A stretch of DNA of 64,000 nt, taken from positions 62,001-126,000 of the forward strand of contig NZ_SGWE01000004.1 in the NCBI RefSeq assembly GCF_013337115.1, written 5' to 3'. The DNA is from Deinococcus sp. JMULE3. Lineage in GTDB: Bacteria; Deinococcota; Deinococci; Deinococcales; Deinococcaceae. A program made the translations under genes and the position numbers. Under the pieces are notes generated by a model. It was given only the letters and a program-made list of their open reading frames with translations, searched no databases and was not told the origin of the DNA. This document shows, piece after piece, positions 11,745 through 21,272 of the stretch; position 1 is the stretch's first letter; every line of letters begins with the position of its first letter.

Positions 11745-13556
11745 TCAGCGGCGCGCGGCCAGCAGTTCCTCCAGGCGCGCCACGTAGCCTTCCAGCGTGC
11801 GGAACGTCGCCTCGACCGGCGCGGGACTGAGCATGTCCACACCCGCCTCGCGCAGGGCGTCGATGGGGTCCAGGCTGCCGCCCGAGCGCAGGAAGCGCAG
11901 GTACGACTCGCGCGCGGCGTCCGGGTCGGCGCTGAACTGCTCGAGAATCTGGTGCGCGGCGCTGATGCCCGTGGAGTACTGGTAGGCGTAGAAGTTCGCG
12001 TACAGGTGCGTGCTGAACTGCGCCCACATGATCCCGCTGCGCTCGCGGTCCATCGTGACGCCGTCCCCGTAGCCCTCGGAGAGCAGGTCGGCGGTCAGGT
12101 CGATCAGGTCCGGTGCGCTGAGGGTGCCGCCCGCCTCGATGCGGCGATAGGCTTCCAGTTCGAAGGCGGCCAGGGTCGGCATGATGAAGAAGTACCGGTG
12201 GAAGTTCGACAGCGCCTCCTCGATGATCTGCACCTCGAACTCGGTGTCCCCGGCGGCGCGGGCCTGCGCCAGGAGATGCTGGCGGACCATCGCCTGGTTG
12301 AAGTTGCTGGCGACCTCCGCGTGGAAGAGGGTGTAGCGGGGCACGCCGTACCCGTGCTCGCGCTGCGAGAGCAGGGAGTGCATGGAGTGCCCGATCTCGT
12401 GCGCCAGGGTGGAGTAGGAGTTCATGGTGCCGTTCCAGGTCATGAAGATGTACGGCTTCACGCGGCCGCCACCGTTGCTGTACGCGCCCTGGCGTTTGCC
12501 GTCGTTCTCGGCGTAGTCCACCCAGCGTTCCGTGGTCAGGCCGGGCACCATGTCGCGCACGTAGGCCTCGCCCAGCGGCGCCATGCCGCCTTCGAGCCAC
12601 TGCACGGCCTGCTCGTAGGACACGGCGCGGGGGGGCACCAGGGCGGCCTTCACGTCGTACTCGCGCAGTTCGGGCAGGTTCAGCCACTCGCGGCGCACGC
12701 GCCAGTAACGGTGCCAGACGGGCGTGTTCGCGCGGTACGTGTCGAGCAACGTGGTCACGACGGCAGTGGGAATGTTGTCCGGGGACAGGGAGGCGCTGAT
12801 GGTGTCCGGGTAGTTCCGTGCGCGGGCCAGGAACACGTTCTGGCGGACGTTCGTGGCGTACATCGCCGCCTGGGAGTGACGCGCGGCGAGGTGCGCGTCC
12901 GCGTAGCCCTCCCAGGCCTCGCGGCGAACCTCGCGGTCCGGGTGGGCGGTCAGGCGGTCCACGTTGCCCTGCGTGACGGTCTCGCCGCCCGCCGTGCCGA
13001 AGCGCAGGTCCATGTTCGCCAGCGCCGGGTGAATGCCGCGCTCGGAGGCGAAGGGAGCCTGCACGGCGCCCAGGAGTGCCTCGACCTCGGCGCTGCGCAC
13101 GTGGGGTTTGCCGCGCAGGATGCGTTCCAGGCGCACGCGGTGCTCGGCGAAGTCGGGCGTGTCCAGCCAGCCGCGCACCAGAGCGTCGTCCAGCGCGAGG
13201 AGTTCCGGACGGAAGAACGCGGTCGTACTGCCGAACTGGGCGCCCAGCGTGGCGGCGCGGTCGCGGCGGGCGGCGGCCACGGCGTCGCGGCCGTCCACGC
13301 TGGCGGTCATGCTGGCATAGGACATGAAGCGGCCCAGGCGCAGTTCGAGGTCGTTCGCTGCGCTCAGGTAGGCCAGCAGGCCCCCCGGCGTACCGAGCTG
13401 TCCCGCGTGGGCAGACAGCGACCCGAGGTCACGGGCCAGGGCGTCCCCCTCCGCCGACCAGGCGTCGGGCGTGTCGTAGAGGGCCTCGATGTCCCAGGTC
13501 TGCTCACGCGGGGCCTCGCTGCGGGGCGGCAGCGCCTTGATCGTTTCAGTTGGCAT
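11745..13556 (-). CDS. pepF: Oligoendopeptidase F (M3 family)
   Basis: Zinc metallopeptidase that degrades short peptides in the cytosol. The N-terminal M3 helices begin [13 protein letters not shown]. The active site is HEIGHSMHS (zinc His/His and catalytic Glu near residue 388), with the downstream ligand in [12 protein letters not shown]. 603 residues, the family's usual length. Start ATG 13556 gives a conserved-looking N-terminus; a GTG at 13571 is in frame but its SD would overlap the start. A terminator lies directly downstream. Confidence 0.94.
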   Translation of the reverse strand: MPTETIKALPPRSEAPREQTWDIEALYDTPDAWSAEGDALARDLGSLSAHAGQLGTPGGLLAYLSAANDLELRLGRFMSYASMTASVDGRDAVAAARRDRAATLGAQFGSTTAFFRPELLALDDALVRGWLDTPDFAEHRVRLERILRGKPHVRSAEVEALLGAVQAPFASERGIHPALANMDLRFGTAGGETVTQGNVDRLTAHPDREVRREAWEGYADAHLAARHSQAAMYATNVRQNVFLARARNYPDTISASLSPDNIPTAVVTTLLDTYRANTPVWHRYWRVRREWLNLPELREYDVKAALVPPRAVSYEQAVQWLEGGMAPLGEAYVRDMVPGLTTERWVDYAENDGKRQGAYSNGGGRVKPYIFMTWNGTMNSYSTLAHEIGHSMHSLLSQREHGYGVPRYTLFHAEVASNFNQAMVRQHLLAQARAAGDTEFEVQIIEEALSNFHRYFFIMPTLAAFELEAYRRIEAGGTLSAPDLIDLTADLLSEGYGDGVTMDRERSGIMWAQFSTHLYANFYAYQYSTGISAAHQILEQFSADPDAARESYLRFLRSGGSLDPIDALREAGVDMLSPAPVEATFRTLEGYVARLEELLAARR

Positions 13557-13591
13557 GCCGGAGGCTAACACTCCGCGCGCCGGTGCGGGTT

Positions 13592-13597
13592 TACAGT
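13592..13597 (+). promoter_or_regulatory. -10 box of a leaderless promoter (minicistron before MFS gene)
   Basis: TACAGT is followed by 7 nt (GACCCCC) and then ATG 13605, the start of a six-codon reading frame whose stop overlaps the MFS start. Confidence 0.5.
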
Positions 13598-13604
13598 GAC
13601 CCCC

Positions 13605-13625
13605 ATGTTCGGACGGACCTCATGA
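13605..13625 (+). CDS. Possible leaderless minicistron (MFGRTS) coupled to the MFS gene
   Basis: ATG TTC GGA CGG ACC TCA TGA. The start lies 7 nt after a -10 box, as for other leaderless genes here, and the TGA overlaps the ATG of the transporter as ATGA. The transporter itself lacks a good SD. The likely role is to deliver ribosomes to the real start by termination-reinitiation. The peptide probably has no function of its own. Confidence 0.4.
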   Translation: MFGRTS

Positions 13626-14836
13626 CCACCACCGCCCCACCCACCCAAGGCAGCGGCCTGGGGGCCATGCTGCGCCTCCCTTACGCCCTGCCCCTGGCCC
13701 TGAGCTGCTTCGCGCTGGGCTTCGGCCTGTCGCTGGCGATTCCGTTCATGGCCCTGTACGCCGTGAAGCAGGCGGGCCTGAGCCCGCTGCAGCTGGGCAT
13801 CTTCCTGACCGTAAACGCCATCAGCGCCGTGGCGGTCGCCACACTGCTGGCCCGCTGGTCCGACCGGCTGCCCAACCGCAAACCCATCGTGCTGGCCACC
13901 ATGGCCGCCGGGGCCGCCGCGTACGCCCTGATCGGCGTCACGCCGCACTTCGCGGGCCTGCTGGTCGTCGGGGCGCTGCTGCTGTCCCTGGGAGCCGCCG
14001 CGTTCCCGCAGATGTTCTCCTTCGCCCGGGCCAGCCTGCAGGACGTCCCGGCCGATCTGGCCGACCGCGCCATGACGCTGCTGCGCGCCGTGTTCAGCCT
14101 GTCGTGGGTGGTCGGCCCCGGCCTGGGCGCCGTGATCCTCGGCGCCGGGGGCTATACGGCGGTGTTCCTCAGTGCCGCCGCGTGCTTCGCGCTCTCGGCC
14201 CTGCCGCTGCTGCGCGTGCCGGGCCGCCGCCCGCAGCCCACGCCCGGCATCACCCCGGACCTGCCCGACACGCCCCGTCCCGCCGCGCGCCGCGCCATCG
14301 CGCTGGGCGCCCTGGCGTTCGTGCTGTACGGCATGAGCATGCAGATGGGCATGGCGATGTTCCCGCTGTTCGTCACCGAGACGCTGCGCGGCACGAGCGG
14401 CGAGGTCGGCTTCCTGGTCGGCCTGTGCGCCCTGCTGGAAATTCCGATCATGGTCGCGCTGGTCACCTGGAAGCGCCTGCCGGGCGTGCCGACGCTGGTC
14501 GCGGCGGGCATGGCGCTGTTCGTGGCGCACTTCGCGCTGATCTACGTCGCGGACAGCCTGCCGCTGCTGGTCGCCGCGCAGGTCATCCGCGCGGTGGTCC
14601 TGGCGATCCTGGCGGGCCTGGGCATGACGTACTTCCAGACGCTGATGCCGGGCCGGTTCAGCGCCGCCACCACGATGTTCGCGAACACCGGCAGCATCGG
14701 CGGGATGCTCAGCGGGATCACGTCCGGCGCGGTCGCGCAGACGCTCGGGTACCGCAGCGTGTTCCTCGTGTGCGCCGCGCTGACGCTGCTGGGCTTCCTG
14801 GTGATGACCTGGACGCACCGCCGCCGGGCCGAGTGA
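13622..14836 (+). CDS. MFS transporter, sugar-efflux (SetA-like) type
   Basis: 404-residue inner-membrane protein with about 12 hydrophobic segments in two halves separated by a polar linker near residue 210 (VPGRRPQPTPGITP). The loop ARWSDRLPNRKPI after the second or third segment matches the MFS motif A. The N-terminus LPYALPLALSCFALGFGLSLAIPFMALY and VGFLVGLCALLEIPIM resemble the SET family that exports sugars and analogues. The substrate is inferred only by family. The ATG start overlaps a short upstream reading frame, suggesting coupled translation. Confidence 0.82.
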   Translation: MTTTAPPTQGSGLGAMLRLPYALPLALSCFALGFGLSLAIPFMALYAVKQAGLSPLQLGIFLTVNAISAVAVATLLARWSDRLPNRKPIVLATMAAGAAAYALIGVTPHFAGLLVVGALLLSLGAAAFPQMFSFARASLQDVPADLADRAMTLLRAVFSLSWVVGPGLGAVILGAGGYTAVFLSAAACFALSALPLLRVPGRRPQPTPGITPDLPDTPRPAARRAIALGALAFVLYGMSMQMGMAMFPLFVTETLRGTSGEVGFLVGLCALLEIPIMVALVTWKRLPGVPTLVAAGMALFVAHFALIYVADSLPLLVAAQVIRAVVLAILAGLGMTYFQTLMPGRFSAATTMFANTGSIGGMLSGITSGAVAQTLGYRSVFLVCAALTLLGFLVMTWTHRRRAE

Positions 14837-14848
14837 CCTGAACGGGAA

Positions 14849-14881
14849 GAGGGGGACCGGCTGTGTGATCCGGTCCCCCTC
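14849..14881. terminator. Bidirectional terminator between MFS gene and lysC
   Basis: A perfect 12-bp inverted repeat (GAGGGGGACCGG / CCGGTCCCCCTC) with a 9-nt loop, between convergent genes. Confidence 0.85.
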
Positions 14882-14900
14882 TCCCCTGCTTTGCCGCGGT

Positions 14901-16307
14901 TCAGGCGGTCGCGGGGGCACCCAGGCCGAAGGCGCGGTGGACGGCCAGGGTGGCGGCGTCCACGTGCGCGGCCTCCACGGCGACGGACACGTTCAGTTCG
15001 CTGCTGCCCTGCGAGATCATCAGCACGTTCACGTCCTGCTCGGCCAGCGCGGTGAACATCCGCGCGGAGACACCCTTCTGGCCGCGCATGCCGCTGCCCA
15101 CGATGGCGAGGACCGCCACGTCCGACTGCACCTCGACCTTCAGTTCCAGGCTGACCCCGGCGCGCAGGGCGGCCAGGGTGCGTTCGGCGTCCACGGTCTG
15201 CACGGCCAGCGACACGTTGCTCATGCTGGACGACTGCGACACCATCAGCAGCGTGACGTTCTCACGGGCGATCGCGTCGAACACGCTGGCGATCACCTCG
15301 GGGATGCCCAGCACCCCGGCGCCGCTGACGTTGATGATGCTGACGTTGCGGATCGCGGTGACGGCCTTGACCGGGTGGCCCGCCTCGTCGCGGGCGTCGG
15401 CCTGCACGAGCGTGCCGGGGAAGTCCGGGTCGGCGGCACTCTTGACGCGCAGGGGGATGCCGCTTTCCTGCAGGGGCGTGACGGCCAGCGGGTGCAGGAC
15501 CTTCGCGCCGAAGTACGCGAGTTCCATGACCTCGCCGTAGGACAGGACCTCGATGTTCTGCGCATCCTTGACCACACGCGGGTCGGCGCTCATGACGCCG
15601 TCCACGTCCTTCCAGGCCCAGACCTCGTCCGCGCCGAGGGCCTTGCCGACGATGGTGGCGCTGAAATCGGTGCCGCCGCGCCCCAGGGTGGTGATCGCAC
15701 CCTTCTCGGTTTCACCCATGAAGCCCGCCACGACCGGCGTCACCCCGGCCGCGAGCAGGCCGCTGAGGCGGTCCTTGACGCGCTCGTAGGTGTTCGGCAT
15801 GGGCTTGGCGTTCCCGAAGTGGCTGTCGGTCAGGATGCCGGCCTCGCCACCGGAGAGGTGATGGGAGCGCAGGCCGTCCTGTTCCAGCGCGAGGCTCATC
15901 AGCGGGGCACTGAGGCGCTCGCCGAACGCGACGATCAGGTCGCGGCTGCGGGGCGTGAGTTCACGCAGGAGGTACACGCCGTACACGGCCTGACGGAGCG
16001 TCTCGTGCATCTCGCGGATCTCGCGGACGGTGCCGCTGTCGGGCGCCGCGCCGAGTTCCTGCGCGGCCGTGAAGTGCCGGGTGCGCATCAGGGCGATCTC
16101 GTCGTTCGCGCTGGCGATGTCGCCGGACTGGGCGGCGTCGGCGAGTTTCAGCAGCTGGTTCGTGACGCCCGCCATGGCCGAAACGACCACGACGACCTTC
16201 ACGCCGTCGCGGATGGAGCGGGCGGCCAGGGAGGCGCTGTGACGGATGGCGCGCGAGTCCTGCATGTTCGTGCCGCCGAATTTCATGACGAGGAGGTCGT
16301 AACTCAT
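14901..16307 (-). CDS. lysC: Aspartate kinase
   Basis: Phosphorylates aspartate, the first step to homoserine, threonine and methionine. The kinase domain starts VMKFGGTNM (residues 7-15) and contains [12 protein letters not shown], the substrate loop. Two ACT domains fill the C-terminal third ([21 protein letters not shown] and [28 protein letters not shown]), typical of feedback-inhibited enzymes. 468 residues, the monofunctional long form. Deinococcus makes lysine through alpha-aminoadipate, so control by threonine rather than lysine is likely (inference). CATACT lies 7 nt before the ATG, suggesting a leaderless message. Confidence 0.95.
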   Translation of the reverse strand: MSYDLLVMKFGGTNMQDSRAIRHSASLAARSIRDGVKVVVVVSAMAGVTNQLLKLADAAQSGDIASANDEIALMRTRHFTAAQELGAAPDSGTVREIREMHETLRQAVYGVYLLRELTPRSRDLIVAFGERLSAPLMSLALEQDGLRSHHLSGGEAGILTDSHFGNAKPMPNTYERVKDRLSGLLAAGVTPVVAGFMGETEKGAITTLGRGGTDFSATIVGKALGADEVWAWKDVDGVMSADPRVVKDAQNIEVLSYGEVMELAYFGAKVLHPLAVTPLQESGIPLRVKSAADPDFPGTLVQADARDEAGHPVKAVTAIRNVSIINVSGAGVLGIPEVIASVFDAIARENVTLLMVSQSSSMSNVSLAVQTVDAERTLAALRAGVSLELKVEVQSDVAVLAIVGSGMRGQKGVSARMFTALAEQDVNVLMISQGSSELNVSVAVEAAHVDAATLAVHRAFGLGAPATA

Positions 16308-16709
16308 GGCGAGCAGTATGACCCGAAGCGTCCCCCGGATCGCGCGGGGCGTCTGGGCAGCCGACCTCACCCCCGCCCGACCTCACACCAGGGACTCATG
16401 AAATGCCCATGTGATCGGCGCGGAGTGCCCGCGTTACAGGTGGCGGCCCGCCGCGGCCACGCACGCCCCCGGCGCGGAACGACGTGTGGGTCCACCTCCA
16501 CCCCCCCCACCGTTCGGGGGTGTAACGCCGCGTCAACGCTCCGGTAACGGCAGCCCGGCACTCAAATTGACCGTCCCAGACATGAGAATTATAGTTTTCC
16601 TCAGTCCGGTCACGAGTGTTCAGCGTTCACAGAAGGGCAGCCTCTGGGGAGAGGCTGGCGGTCCGTCGCGCCGCGCGCCACCCGCCACGAACCGGACAGG
16701 AGGAAGGTC
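16308..16709. other. Intergenic region between lysC and the pilus locus
   Basis: About 400 nt between divergent genes. It holds the lysC -10 box at 16315-16320 and a strong sigma-70-type promoter for the pilus genes at 16567-16595. The stretch between has C-runs but no reading frame or repeat that can be supported. Confidence 0.6.
16567..16595 (+). promoter_or_regulatory. Sigma-70-type promoter of the chaperone-usher locus
   Basis: -35 TTGACC (16567-16572), 17-bp spacer, -10 TATAGT (16590-16595), about 108 nt ahead of the first pilin gene. The best promoter match seen in the window. Confidence 0.75.
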
Positions 16710-17246
16710 ATGAAGAGAACCGCGCTGCTGCTCGCCGCCCTGAACCCCGGCATCGTCCAGGCCCAACAGGGAGCGTCCGTCACGCTCCACCCGGCCGTGG
16801 AGGTCTCGAACGTGTGCGCCATGGGCGACGAGAACCTCAACGGCATGAACGTCGACGGTCCCGCCGCGTACCCCGCCTTCGCGTACAACGCCCTGGACGG
16901 CGACGGGGGCGGCGCCGAGACGCCGGTCCTGAAGATCCACTGCACGGCCGGGACCGCCATCACGCTGGGCATCGCGGCGTCCGGCGGCGGCTCGGACAGC
17001 CTCGCCCCGACTGCCCTGCCGAACAACGTCAACAGCACCTTCGACGGCCTGATCTACCTGCAGGGCAGCGGCGCGGTGCCGCTGAAGGCCAAGTGGAAGG
17101 TGCGGATCAACACCAACCCGTCGAGCAGCGCCGTGACCCCCGACCGCTACGCCGGGTGGCTGAAACTGACCGCCCCGGACGGCCAGTGGGGCGTGCCCGC
17201 CGGGACGTACACCGGCACGATGGCGATCACGGTGTCCTACAACTGA
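16710..17246 (+). CDS. Spore coat U (SCPU) domain pilin-like protein
   Basis: 178-residue exported subunit. A short signal peptide (MKRTALLLAALNPGIVQA) is followed by a beta-rich SCPU domain with two cysteines (NVCAMG and KIHCTAGT) and the C-terminal VPAGTYTGTMAITVSYN, the typical donor/acceptor strand end of these subunits. The family is assembled by chaperone-usher systems into thin surface pili. AGGAGGAAGG precedes the ATG. First gene of the locus, downstream of a strong promoter. Confidence 0.85.
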   Translation: MKRTALLLAALNPGIVQAQQGASVTLHPAVEVSNVCAMGDENLNGMNVDGPAAYPAFAYNALDGDGGGAETPVLKIHCTAGTAITLGIAASGGGSDSLAPTALPNNVNSTFDGLIYLQGSGAVPLKAKWKVRINTNPSSSAVTPDRYAGWLKLTAPDGQWGVPAGTYTGTMAITVSYN

Positions 17247-17409
17247 CGCTCCTCCCACTCGCACGTCGCCAGTTCACACAGGGCCGGACGGTGAGCACGC
17301 CGGCAGGCCAGTCGTGAAGGCACGCCGCTGATCAATCCGAGGACATCCGCCGCGCCGGGTGTCCTCGGCCCATACCCAGCCCGCCCAGTCCAACCCGTCT
17401 GGAGGCCCC

Positions 17410-17847
17410 ATGAACCGGAAACCACCTCGACCGATCGCCGCCCGACCGTCCGGCCGGGGGCAGGGACGCGGCGCGGCGCGGGCCGGACTGGGCCTGCACG
17501 CGGGCCTGCTGGCGTGCCTGCCCGTGAGTGCCAGCCTGGACCTGGACGGGTACGACGCGCTGCGCGGCGTCCGGGCGACCCTCAGCGTCCGGGTCAGCTG
17601 CGACCGGCCGGACGACCGGTTTCGCCTCGACCTGGGTCCGATCGGGCAGGGCGGCGACACGCTCCGGCTGCAGGGACCGGGCGGGACCCTCGTGGCGGGC
17701 GTGACGCAGGCAGGCCAGCCGTGGCGGAGCGGCACGCAGGTCGTGCACTTCCCGCTGAACATTCTCGCCGGGCAGTGGGTGGCGGGCGGCACGTACCGCG
17801 CCGCGCTGGAGGTCACCGTGGTGAACGAACGACAGGAGACGCCGTGA
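17410..17847 (+). CDS. Second SCPU-type pilin subunit
   Basis: 145 residues. A basic, unusually long n-region (MNRKPPRPIAARPSGRGQGR) precedes a hydrophobic stretch (AGLGLHAGLLACLPVSA), then a compact beta domain ending WVAGGTYRAALEVTVVNERQ, which matches the C-terminal strand of SCPU subunits. Only one cysteine is left in the mature part (VSCDR). GGAGG lies 5 nt upstream of the ATG. Its TGA overlaps the start of the chaperone gene as GTGA. Minor pilin or initiator is the best guess. Confidence 0.7.
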   Translation: MNRKPPRPIAARPSGRGQGRGAARAGLGLHAGLLACLPVSASLDLDGYDALRGVRATLSVRVSCDRPDDRFRLDLGPIGQGGDTLRLQGPGGTLVAGVTQAGQPWRSGTQVVHFPLNILAGQWVAGGTYRAALEVTVVNERQETP

Positions 17848-17980
17848 GACGGACTCCGGTTGAATGGCTGACAGGGCCATTCAAGCCGAGCGAAAAGAGC
17901 AGAAGAGAACCGGGTTCCGGACGTGGAATTGACCGGTCGGTGGTGTACCGATCGGTCAACGAAACCGACGGAATCCGCAC
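17844..17980 (+). repeat. Family-1 repeat (MITE-like), copy 1, inside the chaperone gene
   Basis: Starts (TGAG)ACGGACTCCGG and ends GACGGAATCCGCAC. Two stem-loops: GGTTGAATGGC/GCCATTCAAGCC and TTGACCGGTCGGT/ACCGATCGGTCAA, joined by the conserved centre CGGGTTCCGGACGTGGA. It covers the first codons of the chaperone gene without breaking the frame. Other copies lie at 21273, 32972, 50041 and 57461. Confidence 0.8.
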
Positions 17981-18695
17981 GAGACGCGCGGGCCGCGCGC
18001 TGCTGGCCCTGACCCTGACGGCGCTGGCTGGAGCGCAGGGGTTCGGGTTCACGCCCACCGCGCTGAACCTCGACCCGACGCGGTCCCTGAGCACCCAGAC
18101 GACCATGCTGAACACCACGCGGGTCGCGGCGAAGTTCACGGTGACGGCCCGCGCGTGGCGGGTCGAGGACGGCCGCATGGTCCTGGCCGACACCCGCGAC
18201 CTGCTCGTCAACCCGGCGGAGTTCATCCTGCCGGGCGGCGCGTCGCAGGTCGTGCGGGTCGGGCTGCGCAAGAAGCCCGGCGCGGCCGAGGTCGCGTACC
18301 GGCTGTTCGTGCAGCAGGTGCCGTACGGGTCGAGCGTGCCGCAGACGACCGTCGCGGCGGACGGGATCGACGTGCGCCTGGACCTCCCGACGACGTTCTC
18401 GCTGCCGGTGTACGTCGCGCCGCCCGGCGCCGCGGCCCGCATGACGTACGACGCCCAGCGGCAGGGCAACGACCTGATCCTGCGCGTGGCGAACAGCGGC
18501 ACGCGCCACGAGACCTTCAACGCCCTGCGCGCCTCACGCGGCGGCGCGCGGGTGGACCTGAGCAGCATGGCCGTGCTGGGCGGCGCGGCGGTCACGCTGA
18601 CCCTGCCGGGCCTGGGCGCCGCGAGCGGCGAGCTGACCCTGGAGTTCCTGAACGCGGACGCCCGCCCGGCCCGCGTGACCGTCCGGGTGCCCTGA
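17844..18695 (+). CDS. Pilus assembly chaperone (PapD-like) with repeat-derived N-terminus
   Basis: Periplasmic chaperone of chaperone-usher systems. After a hydrophobic segment (ALLALTLTALAGAQG) the Ig-like domain carries FTPTALNLD, VTARAWRVEDGRMVLADTRDLLVNPAEFILPGG (the FGS-type interaction edge) and QVVRVGLRKKPGAAEVAYRLFVQQVP, the classic chaperone signature. The frame opens at GTG 17844, which overlaps the pilin stop. About 45 codons before the hydrophobic core derive from a family-1 repeat, giving a very long n-region. Translation could also begin at GTG 17940 or 17943 inside the repeat. It lies one base ahead of the usher gene. Confidence 0.85.
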   Translation: MRRTPVEWLTGPFKPSEKSRREPGSGRGIDRSVVYRSVNETDGIRTRRAGRALLALTLTALAGAQGFGFTPTALNLDPTRSLSTQTTMLNTTRVAAKFTVTARAWRVEDGRMVLADTRDLLVNPAEFILPGGASQVVRVGLRKKPGAAEVAYRLFVQQVPYGSSVPQTTVAADGIDVRLDLPTTFSLPVYVAPPGAAARMTYDAQRQGNDLILRVANSGTRHETFNALRASRGGARVDLSSMAVLGGAAVTLTLPGLGAASGELTLEFLNADARPARVTVRVP

Positions 18696-18696
18696 G

Positions 18697-20985
18697 ATGG
18701 GCGCGGCGCGGCGCGGGTTCGGGCGGCAGAGGTTCCGGGGTCGGGCGGCGGCCCTGTCGGGGGCGCTGCTTGCGGGGGGGCTGCTGTCCGGCGCCCTGGC
18801 GCAGACCCTGCCGGACCCGCCGGAGTGCGGCGCCACGGAGGCCCTGCTGGAGGTCGTGGTGGGCGGCGCGCCGCGCGGCGCGGTCGCGGTGCGGCTCAGT
18901 CCGGACGTGACGGCGTCGCTCGTGCCGCCCGACGTGCTGCGCGGCGCCGAGGGCGGGTACGTCGCGGGGACGGTCACCTGCGACGGGTTGCCGTTCGTGC
19001 GGCTGTCCAGTCAGGTGACCGTCTCGTACGATCAGCCCCGGCAGCGCCTGCTGATCCGGCCCCGCCTGGACCGCCTGCAGGGGGACACGCTGAACCTCGC
19101 GGGCGTGGCGACGACCACGGCCCCTCGCGGGCAGCCGGTGTGGGGCGTCGAGTACGGCGTGGACGCGCAGGCGACGTACGCGCTGCGCGGCGACGCCCCG
19201 GCGACGCTGGCCGCGAGCGTGAACGCGGACCTCGCGGGCGCGGCCGGCGCGTGGAGCGGATCGGTCGGGGCGCTGCTCGAACGGACGGACGGGTCGTGGC
19301 AGGCGCAGCCGCGCGCGCAGGTGGCGCTCAGCGTGACGGACCGGGTCAGTGTCGGCGCGGCGTGGAACGCGCAGCCGCTGGAAGGCAGCCCCGGCCTGAG
19401 CGGCAGCGACTTCCGCGGGGTGGGCGTCGCGGCGCAGGGGGGGTTCACGCTGCTCGACCCCGAACGGCGCGTGGAATTGCCGCTGGAAGCGGACGTGCGG
19501 GTGTTCCTGGACGGGGTGGAGGTCGCCGCGCGCCGCGCCGGGCCGGGCGTGCTGCGCCTGACGGACATTCCGCACCCGGCGGGCAGCGCCGCGACGCTGC
19601 AGGTCGAGGTGACCGACGAGACGGGCGTGCGCGTGCAGGAGTGGGTGCTGGACGCCGACCCGGACCCGCTGCCGCGCGGCGCGTACCTCGCGGCGGCGCG
19701 GGCCGGGGTCACGCGGGGCGCGTGGGGCGCGGACCTGCGCGGCGAGTACGGCCTGGGGCGCGGGTGGCGGGTGGGTGCCTCGGGCGGCGCGGGGCTGGAC
19801 GGGACACTGAGCGCCGGGGTGCGCGTGTCCCGCTCTGACGCGCGTGGGGGCGTGCAGGCCAGCGTGCAGGTCAGTTCGCAGGTGCAGGGCGGCGCGCGGA
19901 CGACCGTGACGACGCTGGGCCTGCGCGGCGAGACGCAACTGGGCGCGGCGCGGGTGTCGGCGTTCACGGTCCTGCCTTTCGGCGCGTGGCAGGACACGCA
20001 GCTGGGCGCGGCGCTGAACGCGAACCTGGACCCGTGGACGCTGAGCGTCTCGGCCCGCACGGCCCTGCGGCGGGACGCATGGACGGTGGAGGGCAGCGCG
20101 ACCCGCGCTTTCGGGACAGTCGGGAACGTGACGTTCAGTGCGGCGGCGCAACCCGGCGGGTGGCGCCTGGGGCTGTCCGGCGGGTACCGCCCGACCGCCC
20201 GCTGGGACCTGACCGCCGGGGTCCGCGCGGCGCAGGCCCCGGCAGCGCCGGACGGCACGACCAGCCCGGTCGCGTGGCAGGGCGGGGCGGGCGCGGCGTT
20301 TCAGGTGGACCCCGCGAACCGCGTGACGGCGAACGTCACGCGGGACGACCTGACGGTGGGGGGCAGTCACGTGGGGCGCGTCACGGCGTCCGGGCAGGTC
20401 GGTCTGCGTGGCGCCCAGGCGCGGGTGCAGGGCGCCGTGGTGGTTCTCCCCGGCGGCCTGAGCGCCCAGGCGACCCTCGGGCAGCGGGCCGTGCTGCTGC
20501 AGACGGGCGTGCCGGGCCTGAGCATCATCCTGGGTGGGGCGTTCGTGGGCCGCACGGACGCCTCGGGCAGCATCCTCCTGAGCGGTTTCACGCCCGGCGA
20601 GACGACCGAGGTCCGCGTGGACCTGCGGGACGCGCCGTTCGGCGTGCAGGTCGGCACGGACCGCCGCGTGATCGTGCCGCCCCAGGCGGGCCTGCTGGAA
20701 CTCGACTGGCGGTCGAACTTCCGGGTGCTGCGCTGGGTGCAGGTGCGCGGCGCGGACGGTCAGCCCGTCGCGGAGGGCAGCGTCACGGTGGACAGCGGAA
20801 CGGTTGGCAGTGGGACGCCGGGCAGCGGGACGGTCCTGCTCGACGACGAGGGCTACGGCCTGTTCCCCGCGCAGACCGGGCCGGTCCGGGCCGAGGTGCG
20901 CGCCGCGACGGGAGAGGTGCTGTGCACGCTGGATATCGCACCGGGCGCTGCGGAGGTCCACTGCCCGGCCGGGGTCACGCCCTGA
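18697..20985 (+). CDS. Fimbrial outer-membrane usher protein
   Basis: 762-residue usher that would translocate pilin-chaperone complexes across the outer membrane. Signal peptide about residues 1-36 (ALSGALLAGGLLSGALAQ). The N-domain has LLEVVVGGAPRGAVAVRL and LSPDVTASLVPPDVL. The long middle is a beta-barrel of alternating strands (GVEYGVDAQATYALRGD onward). The plug/C-terminal domains have VFLDGVEVAARRAGPGVLRLTDIP and the family-typical FVGRTDASGSILLSGF and GTDRRVIVPPQAGLLELD. Slightly shorter than enterobacterial FimD (about 830-870), as in archaic or sigma-type ushers. It follows the chaperone stop by one base. Confidence 0.9.
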   Translation: MGAARRGFGRQRFRGRAAALSGALLAGGLLSGALAQTLPDPPECGATEALLEVVVGGAPRGAVAVRLSPDVTASLVPPDVLRGAEGGYVAGTVTCDGLPFVRLSSQVTVSYDQPRQRLLIRPRLDRLQGDTLNLAGVATTTAPRGQPVWGVEYGVDAQATYALRGDAPATLAASVNADLAGAAGAWSGSVGALLERTDGSWQAQPRAQVALSVTDRVSVGAAWNAQPLEGSPGLSGSDFRGVGVAAQGGFTLLDPERRVELPLEADVRVFLDGVEVAARRAGPGVLRLTDIPHPAGSAATLQVEVTDETGVRVQEWVLDADPDPLPRGAYLAAARAGVTRGAWGADLRGEYGLGRGWRVGASGGAGLDGTLSAGVRVSRSDARGGVQASVQVSSQVQGGARTTVTTLGLRGETQLGAARVSAFTVLPFGAWQDTQLGAALNANLDPWTLSVSARTALRRDAWTVEGSATRAFGTVGNVTFSAAAQPGGWRLGLSGGYRPTARWDLTAGVRAAQAPAAPDGTTSPVAWQGGAGAAFQVDPANRVTANVTRDDLTVGGSHVGRVTASGQVGLRGAQARVQGAVVVLPGGLSAQATLGQRAVLLQTGVPGLSIILGGAFVGRTDASGSILLSGFTPGETTEVRVDLRDAPFGVQVGTDRRVIVPPQAGLLELDWRSNFRVLRWVQVRGADGQPVAEGSVTVDSGTVGSGTPGSGTVLLDDEGYGLFPAQTGPVRAEVRAATGEVLCTLDIAPGAAEVHCPAGVTP

Positions 20986-21272
20986 CCGGGAGAGGTCGGG
21001 GCGCGGGTTCTCACGGGAATGTCGACGAGGGGGCTCGCTCGGCTCGGCGTTGAACCGCTGCCCCGTGGCGGACCAGGCCGGGCGCCTATCTCATCAATGG
21101 TGCGGACAGGTTCATCACTTCAGGGCAGACCAACCATGAACACGCAGCGTTTACCCCTCCCCCTTGAGGGAGGAGGCTGGGAGGGGGTGAACAGGAATGG
21201 CGTTACAGAAGACGTTTTCCATGCTTGTCCCCCCTGGCGCCCGAACAGTGTCCGCATCATTGCTCATACGGG
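20986..21272. other. Intergenic stretch after the usher gene
   Basis: No reading frame can be supported. A C/G-rich hairpin at about 21148-21190 (CCCCTCCCCCTTGAGGGAGG followed by GGGAGGGGGTG) is of the common REP-like type and may act as a terminator for the pilus operon. Confidence 0.4.

Noticed and set aside
17845..17990. A target-site duplication GAGACG around the repeat in the chaperone gene
   Set aside because: The left GAGACG is part of sequence also present in another copy of the repeat (TGAGACGG at 21273-21364, minus strand), so it cannot be called host DNA.
18592..20961. A 789-codon minus-strand frame antisense to the usher gene
   Set aside because: Arg/Ala/Pro-rich composition typical of a high-GC shadow. 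The plus strand has the usher family's motifs and signal peptide.
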